The notes: generated from the sequence alone by a model not told the origin. Shown: positions 51,942-60,149, counted from the first letter of the stretch. The stretch: DNA of 64,000 nt from an uncultured Pontibacter sp. (GCF_947492645.1 NZ_CANLMZ010000004.1:62001-126000); one strand, 5' to 3'. Translations and numbers: made by a program.

Positions 51942-51949
51942 TATATTTG
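51942..51949 (+). promoter_or_regulatory. -7 promoter box of a possible tiny transcription unit
   Basis: TATATTTG, exact to TAnnTTTG, in a very AT-rich tract. A T-rich run at 51918-51922 lies at about -33. Start expected near 51956, just before a 21-codon ORF. Confidence 0.4.
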
Positions 51950-51967
51950 ATATATATAATTTAATAT

Positions 51968-52033
51968 ATGAAAATACGACTGTTTATATTGGCGCTGGTA
52001 GCAATTGGTATGGCTTTTACCTCTATGTTATAG
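51968..52033 (+). CDS. possible 21-residue hydrophobic peptide
   Basis: ATG AAA ATA CGA ... TAG encodes MKIRLFILALVAIGMAFTSM then L. It looks like a signal-peptide or single membrane segment. It sits between a -7 box (51942) and a strong terminator (52137-52174), with no other gene inside. It may be a real small membrane peptide, the decayed start of a former exported protein (the frame goes on after the TAG for 17 codons), or part of a non-coding RNA. Evidence is limited to layout. Confidence 0.35.
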   Translation: MKIRLFILALVAIGMAFTSML

Positions 52034-52136
52034 TTTAACCTACCTATAGGGCCAGTACAGCTAAAAGGCATGATGCTGCACAATTAAATATGCGGCACCC
52101 GCGCTATTAATTAGGATTGAGTAAGTTTAGTTGGTT

Positions 52137-52174
52137 AAAAGCGGCAGTTGCCTCCCAGGCGGCTTGCCGCTTTT
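52137..52174 (+). terminator. terminator upstream of the LEA2 lipoprotein gene
   Basis: AAAAGCGGCA pairs with TGCCGCTTTT around an inner GCCT/AGGC hairpin, then T-rich sequence. It closes a transcript beginning near 51956, or read-through from the barrel gene at 51219. Confidence 0.75.
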
Positions 52175-52290
52175 AATTTTTATAAGCAAATCTTTTATCA
52201 GTTTAGGCTGCTCCTCAGACGCAACAGCAATCACTCAAACCTAAAATGGTGCGTATTTTGCTGTATACTGGCATCAGTAACCACCAATTT

Positions 52291-52878
52291 ATGAAGAAAA
52301 GCATTTTTGGCCTTTTGTGTGCTTTAGTTATATGCAGTATTAGCTGCAAGCAAGCCAGCGACTTAAAGGCTTTTACAGAAGCGAAGTATAGCTTGCATAA
52401 AGTACAGCATCTGGAGCTTAATGGAATTGATGTGATGCAAAAGCGTAATCCAGGAGATTTTACTACGAACGAGGGAGATAGTATACTGGCATCTATCTCA
52501 GATAATACGTTGCAGGCTACAACTACTTTATACTTGCAGGTAACGATGCAGGACCCGGATGTTGCGAGGCAAATGAAAATTACACAGCTAAAGTGGCAGC
52601 TTTTAGTTGATGGTGAAGAGACCTTGAACGGCGTGATCAGTACACCGTTGGAGTTGCAGAACGGCTTGAACGAACTGCCTGTACAAACAGTCGTGAAGAT
52701 GTCTGAAGCTGACGGCAACCGCAACTACGAAGGTTTATCTAAGCTGATGACGCTGTTATCCCATAATAAGGACCTTAGTAGTAACCTCACTCTGCAAATA
52801 AAGCCAACGGTGCAAACGCCGGTAGGTGCCATCGAAGTACCGCAGTACATTGCTGTTGCAGGGCCTGCCGGAAGTTAA
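52291..52878 (+). CDS. LEA type 2 family lipoprotein
   Basis: A 195-residue lipoprotein: signal and lipobox SISC (Cys19), then an LEA2-like beta domain with YSLHKVQHLELNGIDVM and QLKWQLLVDGEETLNGVIS. It aligns with the protein at 55459-56034 over its length (same positions of LNGI, QLKWQ, PTVQTPVGAIEVP), so they are paralogues. LEA2 domains are extended beta sandwiches linked to stress tolerance in plants; in bacteria the role is not known. Stop shares TTAA with the convergent gene. Confidence 0.82.
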   Translation: MKKSIFGLLCALVICSISCKQASDLKAFTEAKYSLHKVQHLELNGIDVMQKRNPGDFTTNEGDSILASISDNTLQATTTLYLQVTMQDPDVARQMKITQLKWQLLVDGEETLNGVISTPLELQNGLNELPVQTVVKMSEADGNRNYEGLSKLMTLLSHNKDLSSNLTLQIKPTVQTPVGAIEVPQYIAVAGPAGS

Positions 52879-53312
52879 AAATCCAGGTCGCTATTCTCCA
52901 GAAGCCAATTGCGGGCATTGCGCTCCAGTTCAAAAAACTGAATTTCTACTTGTGCTTCACTATCCAGGTTATCAAAAAGGGCCATAAGGCTTAACCTGTT
53001 AAATATATTTTTAGACTCTATAATGGCAATTTTCCGGAGATCCAGTTCCTCAGATACGGCAGGCATAATTTCGTTGCTTGTCCACCAATGATCTTCAGAA
53101 CTGATAGAGCAGCCCTTGGCGCAGTTGATTAGCCAATGGCTGATGTTATCTTTCTTTGTTTGCTCCAGAAGTAGGTTGATGCCCTTTTTGTAGGTTTCAG
53201 ATTTGGTATAACCGCTTAATGTAAGAACAGCAAGTGGCAGAGGAGGTTCTTTATGGATTTTTAGTTTCTCTGAGTTGATAACGGTAATATGTTCTGTCGT
53301 CTGGTCGGGCAT
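52875..53312 (-). CDS. hypothetical STAS-like protein
   Basis: A 145-residue soluble protein: strand-rich start (HITVINSEKLKIHKEPPLPL) and then KDNISHWLINCAKGCSISSEDHWW, LRKIAIIESKNIFNRLSLMAL. The pattern resembles SpoIIAA/STAS-like folds found in many Hymenobacteraceae as hypotheticals, but I cannot name the family. It converges with the LEA2 gene, overlapping it by 4 nt at the stops. Confidence 0.65.
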   Translation of the reverse strand: MPDQTTEHITVINSEKLKIHKEPPLPLAVLTLSGYTKSETYKKGINLLLEQTKKDNISHWLINCAKGCSISSEDHWWTSNEIMPAVSEELDLRKIAIIESKNIFNRLSLMALFDNLDSEAQVEIQFFELERNARNWLLENSDLDF

Positions 53313-53716
53313 TTTGAAGGTTTTACTTTTTAAATACCATCTGTATCTCTCTATAGTATAGTCTGTAAAGCATAGGATTGTTTCATATATCAGTATTAAG
53401 TGCTTGGGTAATCATTTGTAAATAAGTAATTTACAGGTTGTTGCACTTAACAGCCAGGTGATGCAGCTAATTAAATGCTACTTGTGTGCCTGCCCGCGTC
53501 CTACTTATTGCTGTGTATAATTTCTGAAAGGTAACTGTAATGCAGAGGTCTCTATAAGTGTTGATATTTAATAGCGAGCTGGTGTTTTTCATAATTTGCA
53601 CCTCATTTTGCCAGAGCAGGAGCTAAAGGTAATTTTTGGCAAAGAAGTTGCTTTTATACAACTGGCTGTCGCTTTTGCGTTTTAAGTATGTGGCCTTTAA
53701 GTTTACTTTCTCTGCT
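53313..53716. other. 404-bp intergenic region
   Basis: AT-rich. It contains an exact dyad TGTAAAT-N5-ATTTACA at 53417-53435, which could be an operator for the leftward gene at 53312. Near the metalloprotease, no exact TAnnTTTG is present. No coding sequence seen. Confidence 0.4.
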
Positions 53717-54625
53717 ATGCTATACATTAAAAGATTAACCATTGTTTTAGGGCTTGTGCTGACTTCTGTGTTCGGTATGCAAGCTACTGCAGCAACTGTT
53801 GCAGCGCCTGGCTTGGCTGTTGCACCTGCTGCTGTAGGCACACGCGATATTGTTCAGGAAATAATTAACGTTATCGGCTTAAAGCCCCGTTTCGAGTTGC
53901 TTCCGGCTGATATCGATAATGCTGCTGCTGTGGTGTACAATGGCAAGCGTTATATACTTTACAACGAGCGGTTTTTGGCTGCCATAAACAATGCCGTGCA
54001 CACAGACTGGGGCGGGGTAAGTATAATTGCACATGAAATAGGGCACCACCTGAATGGACATACATTAAGTAAAAGCGGCAGCAACCCAGGCGATGAACTG
54101 GAAGCCGATGAGTTTTCTGGTTTTGTACTTCGTAAAATGGGCGCGAGCCTTGCAGAGGCGCAGGCAGCAATCAATTTATTGTCCGAAGAAAGATCATCAC
54201 GCACCCACCCCGGCCGAAACTACAGGTTAGAGGCTATAAGCAAAGGCTGGAGAAGCGCCAATGAGCAAGTGATGGCAAGTGCAAAGCAGCCGCAGCCAGA
54301 CCAACGAGCCATTGCCAGAGGACAACCTCAGCAACAGCAGATGCAAAGTCAGCAGGGCCAGGTGCAGCGCGCATCTTTGGATAGCCGTTTGGTACTCTCA
54401 AGAGTGCATTTTTCGAAAGCACCGCGTGAGGAGTTTTACATTACAACTAAATTGCAGTTGGTGCACGTAACCACCGATGGCATTCGGATCATAGGTAAGT
54501 TAGCTAAAACAAATAACCCGGAATTTCCTTACTATTTCGAAAGCAACCAGTTGCAGCCTGTTTTTGTAACGGAACGTGGCGTGCTGGTAAACAGAAGAGG
54601 AGAAAAAGTAGGCTATCTGGCTTAA
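53717..54625 (+). CDS. exported M48-like zinc metalloprotease
   Basis: A 302-residue protein: signal peptide (to about residue 25), protease region with HEIGHH at 106-111 (zinc site HExxH), and ELEADEFSG at 127-135 giving the third ligand Glu, as in M48. A Gln-rich linker (about 195-220, QPQQQQMQSQQGQ) leads to a C-terminal beta domain (FYITTKLQLVHVTTDGIRII, EFPYYFESNQLQPVFV). Unlike HtpX/BepA it has no TPR or multiple TMs. Substrates unknown. ATG at 53717 fits the signal peptide. Terminator follows. Confidence 0.82.
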   Translation: MLYIKRLTIVLGLVLTSVFGMQATAATVAAPGLAVAPAAVGTRDIVQEIINVIGLKPRFELLPADIDNAAAVVYNGKRYILYNERFLAAINNAVHTDWGGVSIIAHEIGHHLNGHTLSKSGSNPGDELEADEFSGFVLRKMGASLAEAQAAINLLSEERSSRTHPGRNYRLEAISKGWRSANEQVMASAKQPQPDQRAIARGQPQQQQMQSQQGQVQRASLDSRLVLSRVHFSKAPREEFYITTKLQLVHVTTDGIRIIGKLAKTNNPEFPYYFESNQLQPVFVTERGVLVNRRGEKVGYLA

Positions 54626-54642
54626 TTCTAAAGTATAATTGC

Positions 54643-54680
54643 AAAAGCCGCAACAGGTATGTCGCCAGTTGTGGCTTTTA
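54643..54680 (+). terminator. terminator after metalloprotease
   Basis: AAAAGCCgCAAC pairs with GTTGtGGCTTTT (one G-T pair) around a 13-nt loop; T-rich end. Confidence 0.7.
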
Positions 54681-54746
54681 CGTTTTAGTATGTATAGTAT
54701 TTTAGCTATATTGCTTTACGTTATACTTAACACATAAGCCAACTCT

Positions 54747-55457
54747 ATGAAATTTCTGAAAATACCTGCTGCTTTTTTTGCTTTGCTTTGCCTGAGTGCC
54801 TGCGACGAATCCGGACCTTGCCTGAGCGGTGAAGGTGATGTAGAGGCTCGTACAATAGATATTGGTAGTTTTGAAGGAGTGAAAGTACAGGGGAGTACTA
54901 AAGTATACATTCAGCGCGGAAACAGGCAAAAAGTAGAAGTGAAGGGGCAGCCGAATATTTTAGATGAACTGGAGACAAATGTAGAAAGCGGAGTATGGGA
55001 AATTGGCTTTGACCGCTGCCTGCGAAACCACGAAACTGTTGAAGTATACATTACAGTACCTGAACTTAATTTGGCAACTGTCAGCGGCTCAGGGTATATT
55101 GAGCTGGAAGACAGGTTCAGGGCGAGAGAGTTTGAGGCAGCTGTTTCGGGCTCTGGCGATATCAAGGGCAGGGTAGATGCAGAAAACCTGACTGCCCGCA
55201 TCAGCGGCTCCGGCACCATTGACTTGGCTGGCGCAGCCAGAGAGCAGGATGTTCGCATATCCGGTTCTGGTAGCTATTACGCTTATGACTTACGTTCGGA
55301 GCGTGCAGAAGTAAACATTTCCGGATCAGGAAAAGCGCAGGTAAAGGCCTCCGATAAACTTGATGCCGGTATAAGCGGAAGTGGCCGCGTGTACTACAAA
55401 GGAAACCCAGAAACAAATTCAACTGTTTCAGGGTCTGGTAAATTGATTAAAGATTAG
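54747..55457 (+). CDS. head-GIN domain (DUF2807) lipoprotein, putative adhesin
   Basis: A 236-residue lipoprotein (lipobox LSAC, Cys18) with a DUF2807/putative auto-transporter adhesin head-GIN domain: repeated short beta turns such as VSGSGYIEL, AVSGSGDIKG, RISGSGTIDL, VRISGSGSYYA, NISGSGKAQV, that build a right-handed parallel beta-helix. Starts FEGVKVQGSTKVYI as usual. Common in Bacteroidota surface proteins. One nucleotide precedes the next gene, so the two form an operon. Confidence 0.9.
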   Translation: MKFLKIPAAFFALLCLSACDESGPCLSGEGDVEARTIDIGSFEGVKVQGSTKVYIQRGNRQKVEVKGQPNILDELETNVESGVWEIGFDRCLRNHETVEVYITVPELNLATVSGSGYIELEDRFRAREFEAAVSGSGDIKGRVDAENLTARISGSGTIDLAGAAREQDVRISGSGSYYAYDLRSERAEVNISGSGKAQVKASDKLDAGISGSGRVYYKGNPETNSTVSGSGKLIKD

Positions 55458-55458
55458 C

Positions 55459-56034
55459 ATGACTATAAAATTAAGAAATTACCTGCTGGTGCTGGTGCTT
55501 TTAGTAGCCGGTGCAGCCTGCAAAACAAAAGATGACTTTGATGCTTTTAAGGCGGCAGAATACAGCCTTAAAGGTATAGATGAGGTAAGGGTAAATGGTA
55601 TCAACCTTTTGGAAAAGAAGCGGGCAGAAGATTTTTCTTTTAGCGAAGCTGCCGTTTTATTTTCTGCCTTCTCTGAAAACAAGCTAAATGCTACCACCAC
55701 TCTTAACCTAAATGTAGAGCTGGGCGAGGACAACAAAGACAGAACCATGACTGTTACACAACTGAAGTGGCAGATGCTGGTAAACAACGAGAAAGCCCTT
55801 AGTGGCGTGATACAAGAAGCCATCCAGTTAAAGAATGGCCTAAACACGATAAAAGTAAGCTCACCGCTGGCTGTAGCCCAGGAGAGTGGCGGCACCAGTT
55901 TAAACAGTTTGCTGCGGATGGCTACCCTCCTGAACCAGGAAAAAGGCAAAGCCCAGGTACAGCTGCAAATTAAACCAACCATAGAGACTTCCGTGGGACC
56001 AGTAGAGCTTCCCGCATTCATCAATATTAAATAA
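55459..56034 (+). CDS. LEA type 2 family lipoprotein (paralogue of 52291-52878)
   Basis: A 191-residue lipoprotein with lipobox GAAC, then an LEA2-like domain (YSLKGIDEVRVNGINLLEKK, QLKWQMLVNNEKALSGVIQE, KPTIETSVGPVELP). It aligns with the earlier LEA2 protein without gaps of note. Its ATG is 1 nt after the GIN-adhesin stop, so translation is likely coupled. They may form part of the same envelope complex (inference). Terminator follows. Confidence 0.85.
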   Translation: MTIKLRNYLLVLVLLVAGAACKTKDDFDAFKAAEYSLKGIDEVRVNGINLLEKKRAEDFSFSEAAVLFSAFSENKLNATTTLNLNVELGEDNKDRTMTVTQLKWQMLVNNEKALSGVIQEAIQLKNGLNTIKVSSPLAVAQESGGTSLNSLLRMATLLNQEKGKAQVQLQIKPTIETSVGPVELPAFINIK

Positions 56035-56040
56035 ACAAGA

Positions 56041-56068
56041 AAGCCAGGTTAACCACTTGGCTTTTTTT
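56041..56068 (+). terminator. terminator after GIN/LEA2 operon
   Basis: AAGCCA ... TTGGCTT stem with inner GGTT/AACC arm, followed by TTTTTTT. Confidence 0.7.
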
Positions 56069-56142
56069 ATACGGTGTTTGCCCACACAAGGCTGTGCAGC
56101 TAATTACATAAGCTGTAAAACTTTTTTCTGCTGCGGCCGTAG

Positions 56143-56158
56143 TGGCACGTTCCTTGCA
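56143..56158 (+). promoter_or_regulatory. sigma-54 promoter (-24/-12)
   Basis: TGGCACG (56143-56149), four bases, TTGCA (56154-56158): every fixed base of the sigma-54 consensus with GG and GC 12 bp apart. Start expected near 56169, 33 nt before the ATG at 56202. A dyad CAGCT-N9-AGCTG at 56097-56115 might be an enhancer-binding site; that part is weak. Confidence 0.65.
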
Positions 56159-56201
56159 CTAAAAAAGACGAAACAAATTGTAAATTTTAAAGCCAGACCA
56201 G

Positions 56202-56426
56202 ATGATCAAGCCAAAGAAAAGCGATCTGATTTTAAGCTATAGACAAGGTGTAGCGGCAAGTGCCATGAGAACTTATATGCGTAGCAGCGGATGGGTACCA
56301 AAAGGCGAAACACAAGGATACAAAGAAGACCTTACGCAGGAAACAGTACAGAACAAATCCACTAGAATAGCAAGTAAAAACCAGCCACCCCGTCAAAGAA
56401 ACTGGGTGGCATGGGTAAAAGCATAA
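56202..56426 (+). CDS. 74-residue basic protein of unknown function, sigma-54-driven
   Basis: MIKPKKSDLILSYRQGVAAS is followed by AMRTYMRSSGWVPKGETQGY and a basic, Gln/Asn-rich tail ending NWVAWVKA. No signal or membrane segment. I recognise no family. What supports it is the sigma-54 promoter in the right place and the separate terminator before it. It might be a small regulator or stress protein. The next gene starts 55 nt downstream and could be read through from the same promoter. Confidence 0.6.
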   Translation: MIKPKKSDLILSYRQGVAASAMRTYMRSSGWVPKGETQGYKEDLTQETVQNKSTRIASKNQPPRQRNWVAWVKA

Positions 56427-56481
56427 GCAAAGGCATTTGCCAGGCACCGCTACATGTATTATCTTCAGACTTTTAAAAGCT

Positions 56482-57396
56482 ATGAAGAAACTGATCTTGC
56501 TGGCGGGCCTGGCCGCCATACCTTTACTCGGAAGTGCCCAAAAACTTCCGCTAAGCTCAAAGCAGCTACTGCACGATATTAAAGTACTTTCAGCAGACTC
56601 CATGCAGGGGAGGCTAAGTGGCTCGGAAGGAAGCAACATGGCGCAGGAATATATCCTGAAGCGCTTTGCGGAAATAGGGCTGAAGCCGTTTAACGGGAAT
56701 TACAGGCAGCACTTTAAACTGGAAAGCCGCAGGCTAACCGTAGACAAAGCAACAAACCTGGTAGGCTACATCCAAGGCAAATCTTCTAAAGCAATAGTAG
56801 TAAGTGCCCACTACGACCATGTTGGCGTCAGGAATGGCGAAATTTATAACGGCACCGACGATAATGCCTCTGGTGTGGGGGCTTTGTTGGCTGCAGCTGC
56901 CTATTTCAAGAAAAATCCTCCACAGCATACTATAATCTTTGCTGCATTTGATGGTGAAGAATTAGGTTTACAGGGAGCCAACGCCTTTCTGGAAAATCCT
57001 CCTGTCGCGCTGGAGCAGCTTATACTTAACGTTAACATGGATATGCTGAGCATTAACAACAAAGGCGAGTTATATGCTAGCGGCACCCACCATTATCCGC
57101 AGCTTAAGCCATACTTGCAGCAGGTAGCAGCCTTGCCCCATGCAAAATTGCGCATCGGGCACGACAGACCAGAGCAGGGGACAGATGATTGGACTTCTCA
57201 GTCAGACCACTTCCAGTTTCACAAGCGCCAGATACCTTTCGTATACTTTGGCGTTGAAGACCATCCGCATTACCACAAGCCCACCGACGACTTCAACAAC
57301 ATCAACCCAACGTTTTATGCCGATGCCGCTGCATTGGTCATTAATTTCTTAATACTTGCCGATAGCGGTTTAAGTGAGAGGAAGGCGGTAAAGTAA
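56482..57396 (+). CDS. M28 family zinc aminopeptidase
   Basis: A 304-residue exported protein: signal peptide MKKLILLAGLAAIPLLGSAQ, then the M28 catalytic domain with zinc ligands in VSAHYDHVG (His, Asp), NGTDDNASGVG (Asp), catalytic Glu and ligand in AFDGEELGLQG, Asp in VNMDMLS and His in YHKPTDDF. Probably cleaves N-terminal residues in the periplasm. ATG at 56482 fits the signal; upstream start at 56437 does not. It may share the sigma-54 transcript of the 74-residue gene. Confidence 0.9.
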   Translation: MKKLILLAGLAAIPLLGSAQKLPLSSKQLLHDIKVLSADSMQGRLSGSEGSNMAQEYILKRFAEIGLKPFNGNYRQHFKLESRRLTVDKATNLVGYIQGKSSKAIVVSAHYDHVGVRNGEIYNGTDDNASGVGALLAAAAYFKKNPPQHTIIFAAFDGEELGLQGANAFLENPPVALEQLILNVNMDMLSINNKGELYASGTHHYPQLKPYLQQVAALPHAKLRIGHDRPEQGTDDWTSQSDHFQFHKRQIPFVYFGVEDHPHYHKPTDDFNNINPTFYADAAALVINFLILADSGLSERKAVK

Positions 57397-57601
57397 GCAA
57401 TGCCCTTTAAGTTATTGTAAGTAAGTTGTTTATACTAGCCTGAGGCTATGCTATAACTTGTTTGATCTAAGTATAAACATCTTGCTATTTGTATAATTCC
57501 AATATTAAGATATAAGTATAATGAAATCATCATCTTTTTATTTGATTAATCGTAGATAAAACAAAAGCGAAGGGTACTGAGAATTGATAGTATAGGCAGC
57601 T

Positions 57602-57633
57602 TTTGACGATCAGAAGCCAGCACTATAGTTTTG
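57602..57633 (+). promoter_or_regulatory. promoter of the outer-membrane barrel gene
   Basis: TTTG (57602-57605), 20-bp spacer, TAGTTTTG (57626-57633), both exact. Start expected near 57640, 44 nt before the ATG at 57684. The remaining sequence of the gap 57397-57601 holds several AAGTATA copies and nothing else. Confidence 0.6.
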
Positions 57634-57683
57634 CCAGAATAAGTACCTGTCGCGCTATTGTTGTATAATCTATCTCACGGTGT

Positions 57684-58451
57684 ATGAGCAGAAACCTTAG
57701 CTGTTTCATCATTTTTATATTTGTTTTTTTACTGTTGCCACTCGGTACGCAGGCCCAGGGAAATGCAATCCAGCGAATGGGTAAAAGCAAGCTGCCGGAG
57801 CGTGGCCTGGTAATAGTAGCAGGCGGCGGTGTTGCTGCAGTTAAAAGTGATATTTGCGGCAGCCCCGAATGCAATGATCTGGGGCTTAATGTAAGTGTAG
57901 GTGCGTGGTATAAACTGTCGCCTTTTGTAAGCTTGGCAGGTGGCATAGATTACGTGCGCCTCGGAGCCGAAGAAAAAGACATCCGAAAGCCTCGCAATGT
58001 CGCCTTTCAATCAGAGGTGATTGAGGTTACAGGTACTGTTGTTGTAAACCTGTTGGATAGCTACGCTGGGTCTGGCAAGTACAGGTCGTCCCGGAAGCGT
58101 TTCGTTGTACCTTATGTAAGGGGCGGCGGCGGATTTGTATACTATACGCCCACCTCATTTCCAAGCGAGTCTGATCTGGAAGATTCCCAGACAACCTACG
58201 ACCCGGAACGAAACTACCCTGCCATTGCAGCTGTGATCCCGTTTGGCGGCGGCCTGCGCTTCCGTTTTTCCGATGAGATAAGCGTTGCTGGCGAGGCCAT
58301 TTATCATATCACCACAACAGACTACTTAGATAATATCGGCCCAAGGTTGGGTAGCCCTGGAACAGATCACTACGGAGTGCTAGCTGTTAAAATTATGTAT
58401 ACCCCCATCATCAAGAACAAAATCTTCAGCAAAAAAGCCCAGATTAACTAA
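57684..58451 (+). CDS. outer membrane beta-barrel protein
   Basis: A 255-residue protein: signal peptide MSRNLSCFIIFIFVFLLLPL through GTQAQ, then alternating beta strands (GLVIVAGGGVAAVKSDICGS, LNVSVGAWYKLSPFVSLAGG, VVPYVRGGGGFVYYTP, IPFGGGLRFRFSDEISVAGE) ending in a strand. Typical of small Bacteroidota barrels; the family is not certain. There is a Cys pair (CGSPEC) near the start of the mature part. Followed by an SDR gene, 84 bp away. Confidence 0.75.
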   Translation: MSRNLSCFIIFIFVFLLLPLGTQAQGNAIQRMGKSKLPERGLVIVAGGGVAAVKSDICGSPECNDLGLNVSVGAWYKLSPFVSLAGGIDYVRLGAEEKDIRKPRNVAFQSEVIEVTGTVVVNLLDSYAGSGKYRSSRKRFVVPYVRGGGGFVYYTPTSFPSESDLEDSQTTYDPERNYPAIAAVIPFGGGLRFRFSDEISVAGEAIYHITTTDYLDNIGPRLGSPGTDHYGVLAVKIMYTPIIKNKIFSKKAQIN

Positions 58452-58534
58452 CCTGCAGTCTTAGTAGATAATCTAACTTGCTTCTGTTTGCAGCCGTAGA
58501 GGTAAAGCGACAACAAAACCAATTTAGCGCTACT

Positions 58535-59557
58535 ATGAATGCAAACGACAAAAGTAAACTCTGGTGGTTAGCTGCCGGAGCAGGTGCCATATTTGCTGCC
58601 CGCACCGTTTACCGTAACCTCACAGCTTATGATTTCTCTGGTAAAACAGTTCTGATAACCGGCGGTTCCCGTGGGTTGGGGCTTGTAATGGCGCGCCAGT
58701 TAGCCAAAGAAGGGGCCCGCCTGGTACTGTGCGCCCGCGACGAATTTGAGTTGGAAGACGCGCGCATGGAGCTTGCCGGTAAGGGCGCAGACGTGCTTGT
58801 GCAGAAGTGCGATGTAACCGTGGAGCAGCAAGTAAACGACATGATCACGAATGTACAGAACGAGTACGGTCCGATTGATGTGCTGATAAACAATGCAGGC
58901 ATAATAAGCGCCGGCCCCATTGCCGAAATGACTGTGCAGGAGTTTGAAGAAGCCATGAACACACATTTCTGGGGGCCTGTGTATACTACATTGGCGGTGC
59001 TGCCAAGTATGAAAGCGCGCGGAGAAGGCAGAATACTGAACATAGCCTCTATTGGAGGAAAAATAAGTGTGCCGCACCTGGTGCCGTATAGCGCAAGCAA
59101 GTTTGCGCTGGTAGGTTTATCGGAAGGGCTGCGTGCCGAGCTGATGAAGTATAACATTACGGTTACTACCGCTAACCCCGGGTTAATGCGCACGGGCAGC
59201 CCACGGCATGCCATCGTTAAAGGCCAGCATAAGCAGGAGTATGCCCTCTTCAAGATATTGGACTCTAGTTTGCTTACTTCTAAAAGTGCAGAGGCTACCG
59301 CTAAAAAGATATTAGATGCCCTGCGCCACGGCGATGCCGAAATAACCACAACGCTGCCAGCTAAAATGGGTGCCCGACTGCATGGGGTATCGCCATCGCT
59401 GATGACCAGTATCTTTGGACTTGTAAATAAATTGCTGCCCGGCGAAGGCGGTATTGGCAAAGCAAGAGCAAAAGGCTATGAAAGCGAGTCTGAATTATCC
59501 ATGTCTAGCTTAACAGAAAAGACCCAACAAGCAGCTATACGCAACAACGAAGTTTAA
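58535..59557 (+). CDS. SDR family oxidoreductase with N-terminal membrane segment
   Basis: A 340-residue short-chain dehydrogenase: a membrane anchor at about 8-25 (WWLAAGAGAIFAARTV), TGGSRGLGLVMARQL cofactor motif, NNAGIISAGP, catalytic Ser in ILNIASIGGK and Tyr-X3-Lys in VPYSASKFAL, and a long C-terminal extension (about 270-340) ending in a Glu/Ser-rich tail. It resembles YciK/short-chain dehydrogenases that work on lipids. ATG at 58535. Confidence 0.9.
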   Translation: MNANDKSKLWWLAAGAGAIFAARTVYRNLTAYDFSGKTVLITGGSRGLGLVMARQLAKEGARLVLCARDEFELEDARMELAGKGADVLVQKCDVTVEQQVNDMITNVQNEYGPIDVLINNAGIISAGPIAEMTVQEFEEAMNTHFWGPVYTTLAVLPSMKARGEGRILNIASIGGKISVPHLVPYSASKFALVGLSEGLRAELMKYNITVTTANPGLMRTGSPRHAIVKGQHKQEYALFKILDSSLLTSKSAEATAKKILDALRHGDAEITTTLPAKMGARLHGVSPSLMTSIFGLVNKLLPGEGGIGKARAKGYESESELSMSSLTEKTQQAAIRNNEV

Positions 59558-59581
59558 TATTTATACTTTACATATACTTTA

Positions 59582-59589
59582 TACCTTTG
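59582..59589 (+). promoter_or_regulatory. -7 promoter box for NUDIX gene
   Basis: TACCTTTG, exact to TAnnTTTG, 35 bp before the ATG at 59625, beside two TATACTT copies. No clear -33 box. Confidence 0.45.
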
Positions 59590-59624
59590 CCTAAGCCGTA
59601 TTTTTGGCTTTAGACAGAAACTTT

Positions 59625-60149
59625 ATGAAAATCAATAACAGAGAGATTGCCTACAACGGCTACTTTAAAATTTATAAACTAACGGTAGAGCAGGAGGGGC
59701 AAACATTTACCCGCGAGCAGTTTGACAGAGGAGACGCTGTAGCCGCCCTTATCTACGACACTCAAAAGCAGGAATACATACTGGCAAGGCAGTTTAGGGT
59801 TGGCCCAGAGGACGCCCTCACGGAAGTGGTAGCTGGAATGGTTGACAAAGGAGAGGCCCCCGAGCAAAGTATAAGTCGCGAAATTGAAGAAGAAACAGGC
59901 TATGAAGTGGATAAACTGGAGCACCTGCATACTTTTTACTCCTCGCCGGGTGGCACAACCGAAAAAGTGATGTTATACTACGCTGAGGTATCAAACCAAC
60001 ATAAAGCTGGCGGTGGAAATGAGCATGAAAATGAGCACATCGAGATCATACGCCTTTCTGCGGAAGAGTTGCAGCAACTGCAAACCCCGGACGCTAAAAC
60101 AATAATTGCCCAGCAATGGGCAAGGCTGCAAAAGCAGGCTAAGGTGTAA
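59625..60149 (+). CDS. NUDIX hydrolase, ADP-sugar pyrophosphatase-like
   Basis: A 174-residue NUDIX protein of the NudF/ADP-ribose pyrophosphatase type. The Nudix box is complete: GMVDKGEAPEQSISREIEEETGY. ILARQFRVGPEDALTEVVAG gives the E-rich lead-in, and SPGGTTEKVMLYYAE follows. It hydrolyses nucleoside diphosphate-linked compounds. ATG at 59625 is used. It is followed by a long stem-loop terminator. Confidence 0.9.
   Translation: MKINNREIAYNGYFKIYKLTVEQEGQTFTREQFDRGDAVAALIYDTQKQEYILARQFRVGPEDALTEVVAGMVDKGEAPEQSISREIEEETGYEVDKLEHLHTFYSSPGGTTEKVMLYYAEVSNQHKAGGGNEHENEHIEIIRLSAEELQQLQTPDAKTIIAQQWARLQKQAKV

Noticed and set aside
58627..59460. 277-codon antisense frame over the SDR gene
   Set aside because: Caused by GC-rich codon pattern; no motifs, and the SDR frame carries all catalytic motifs.
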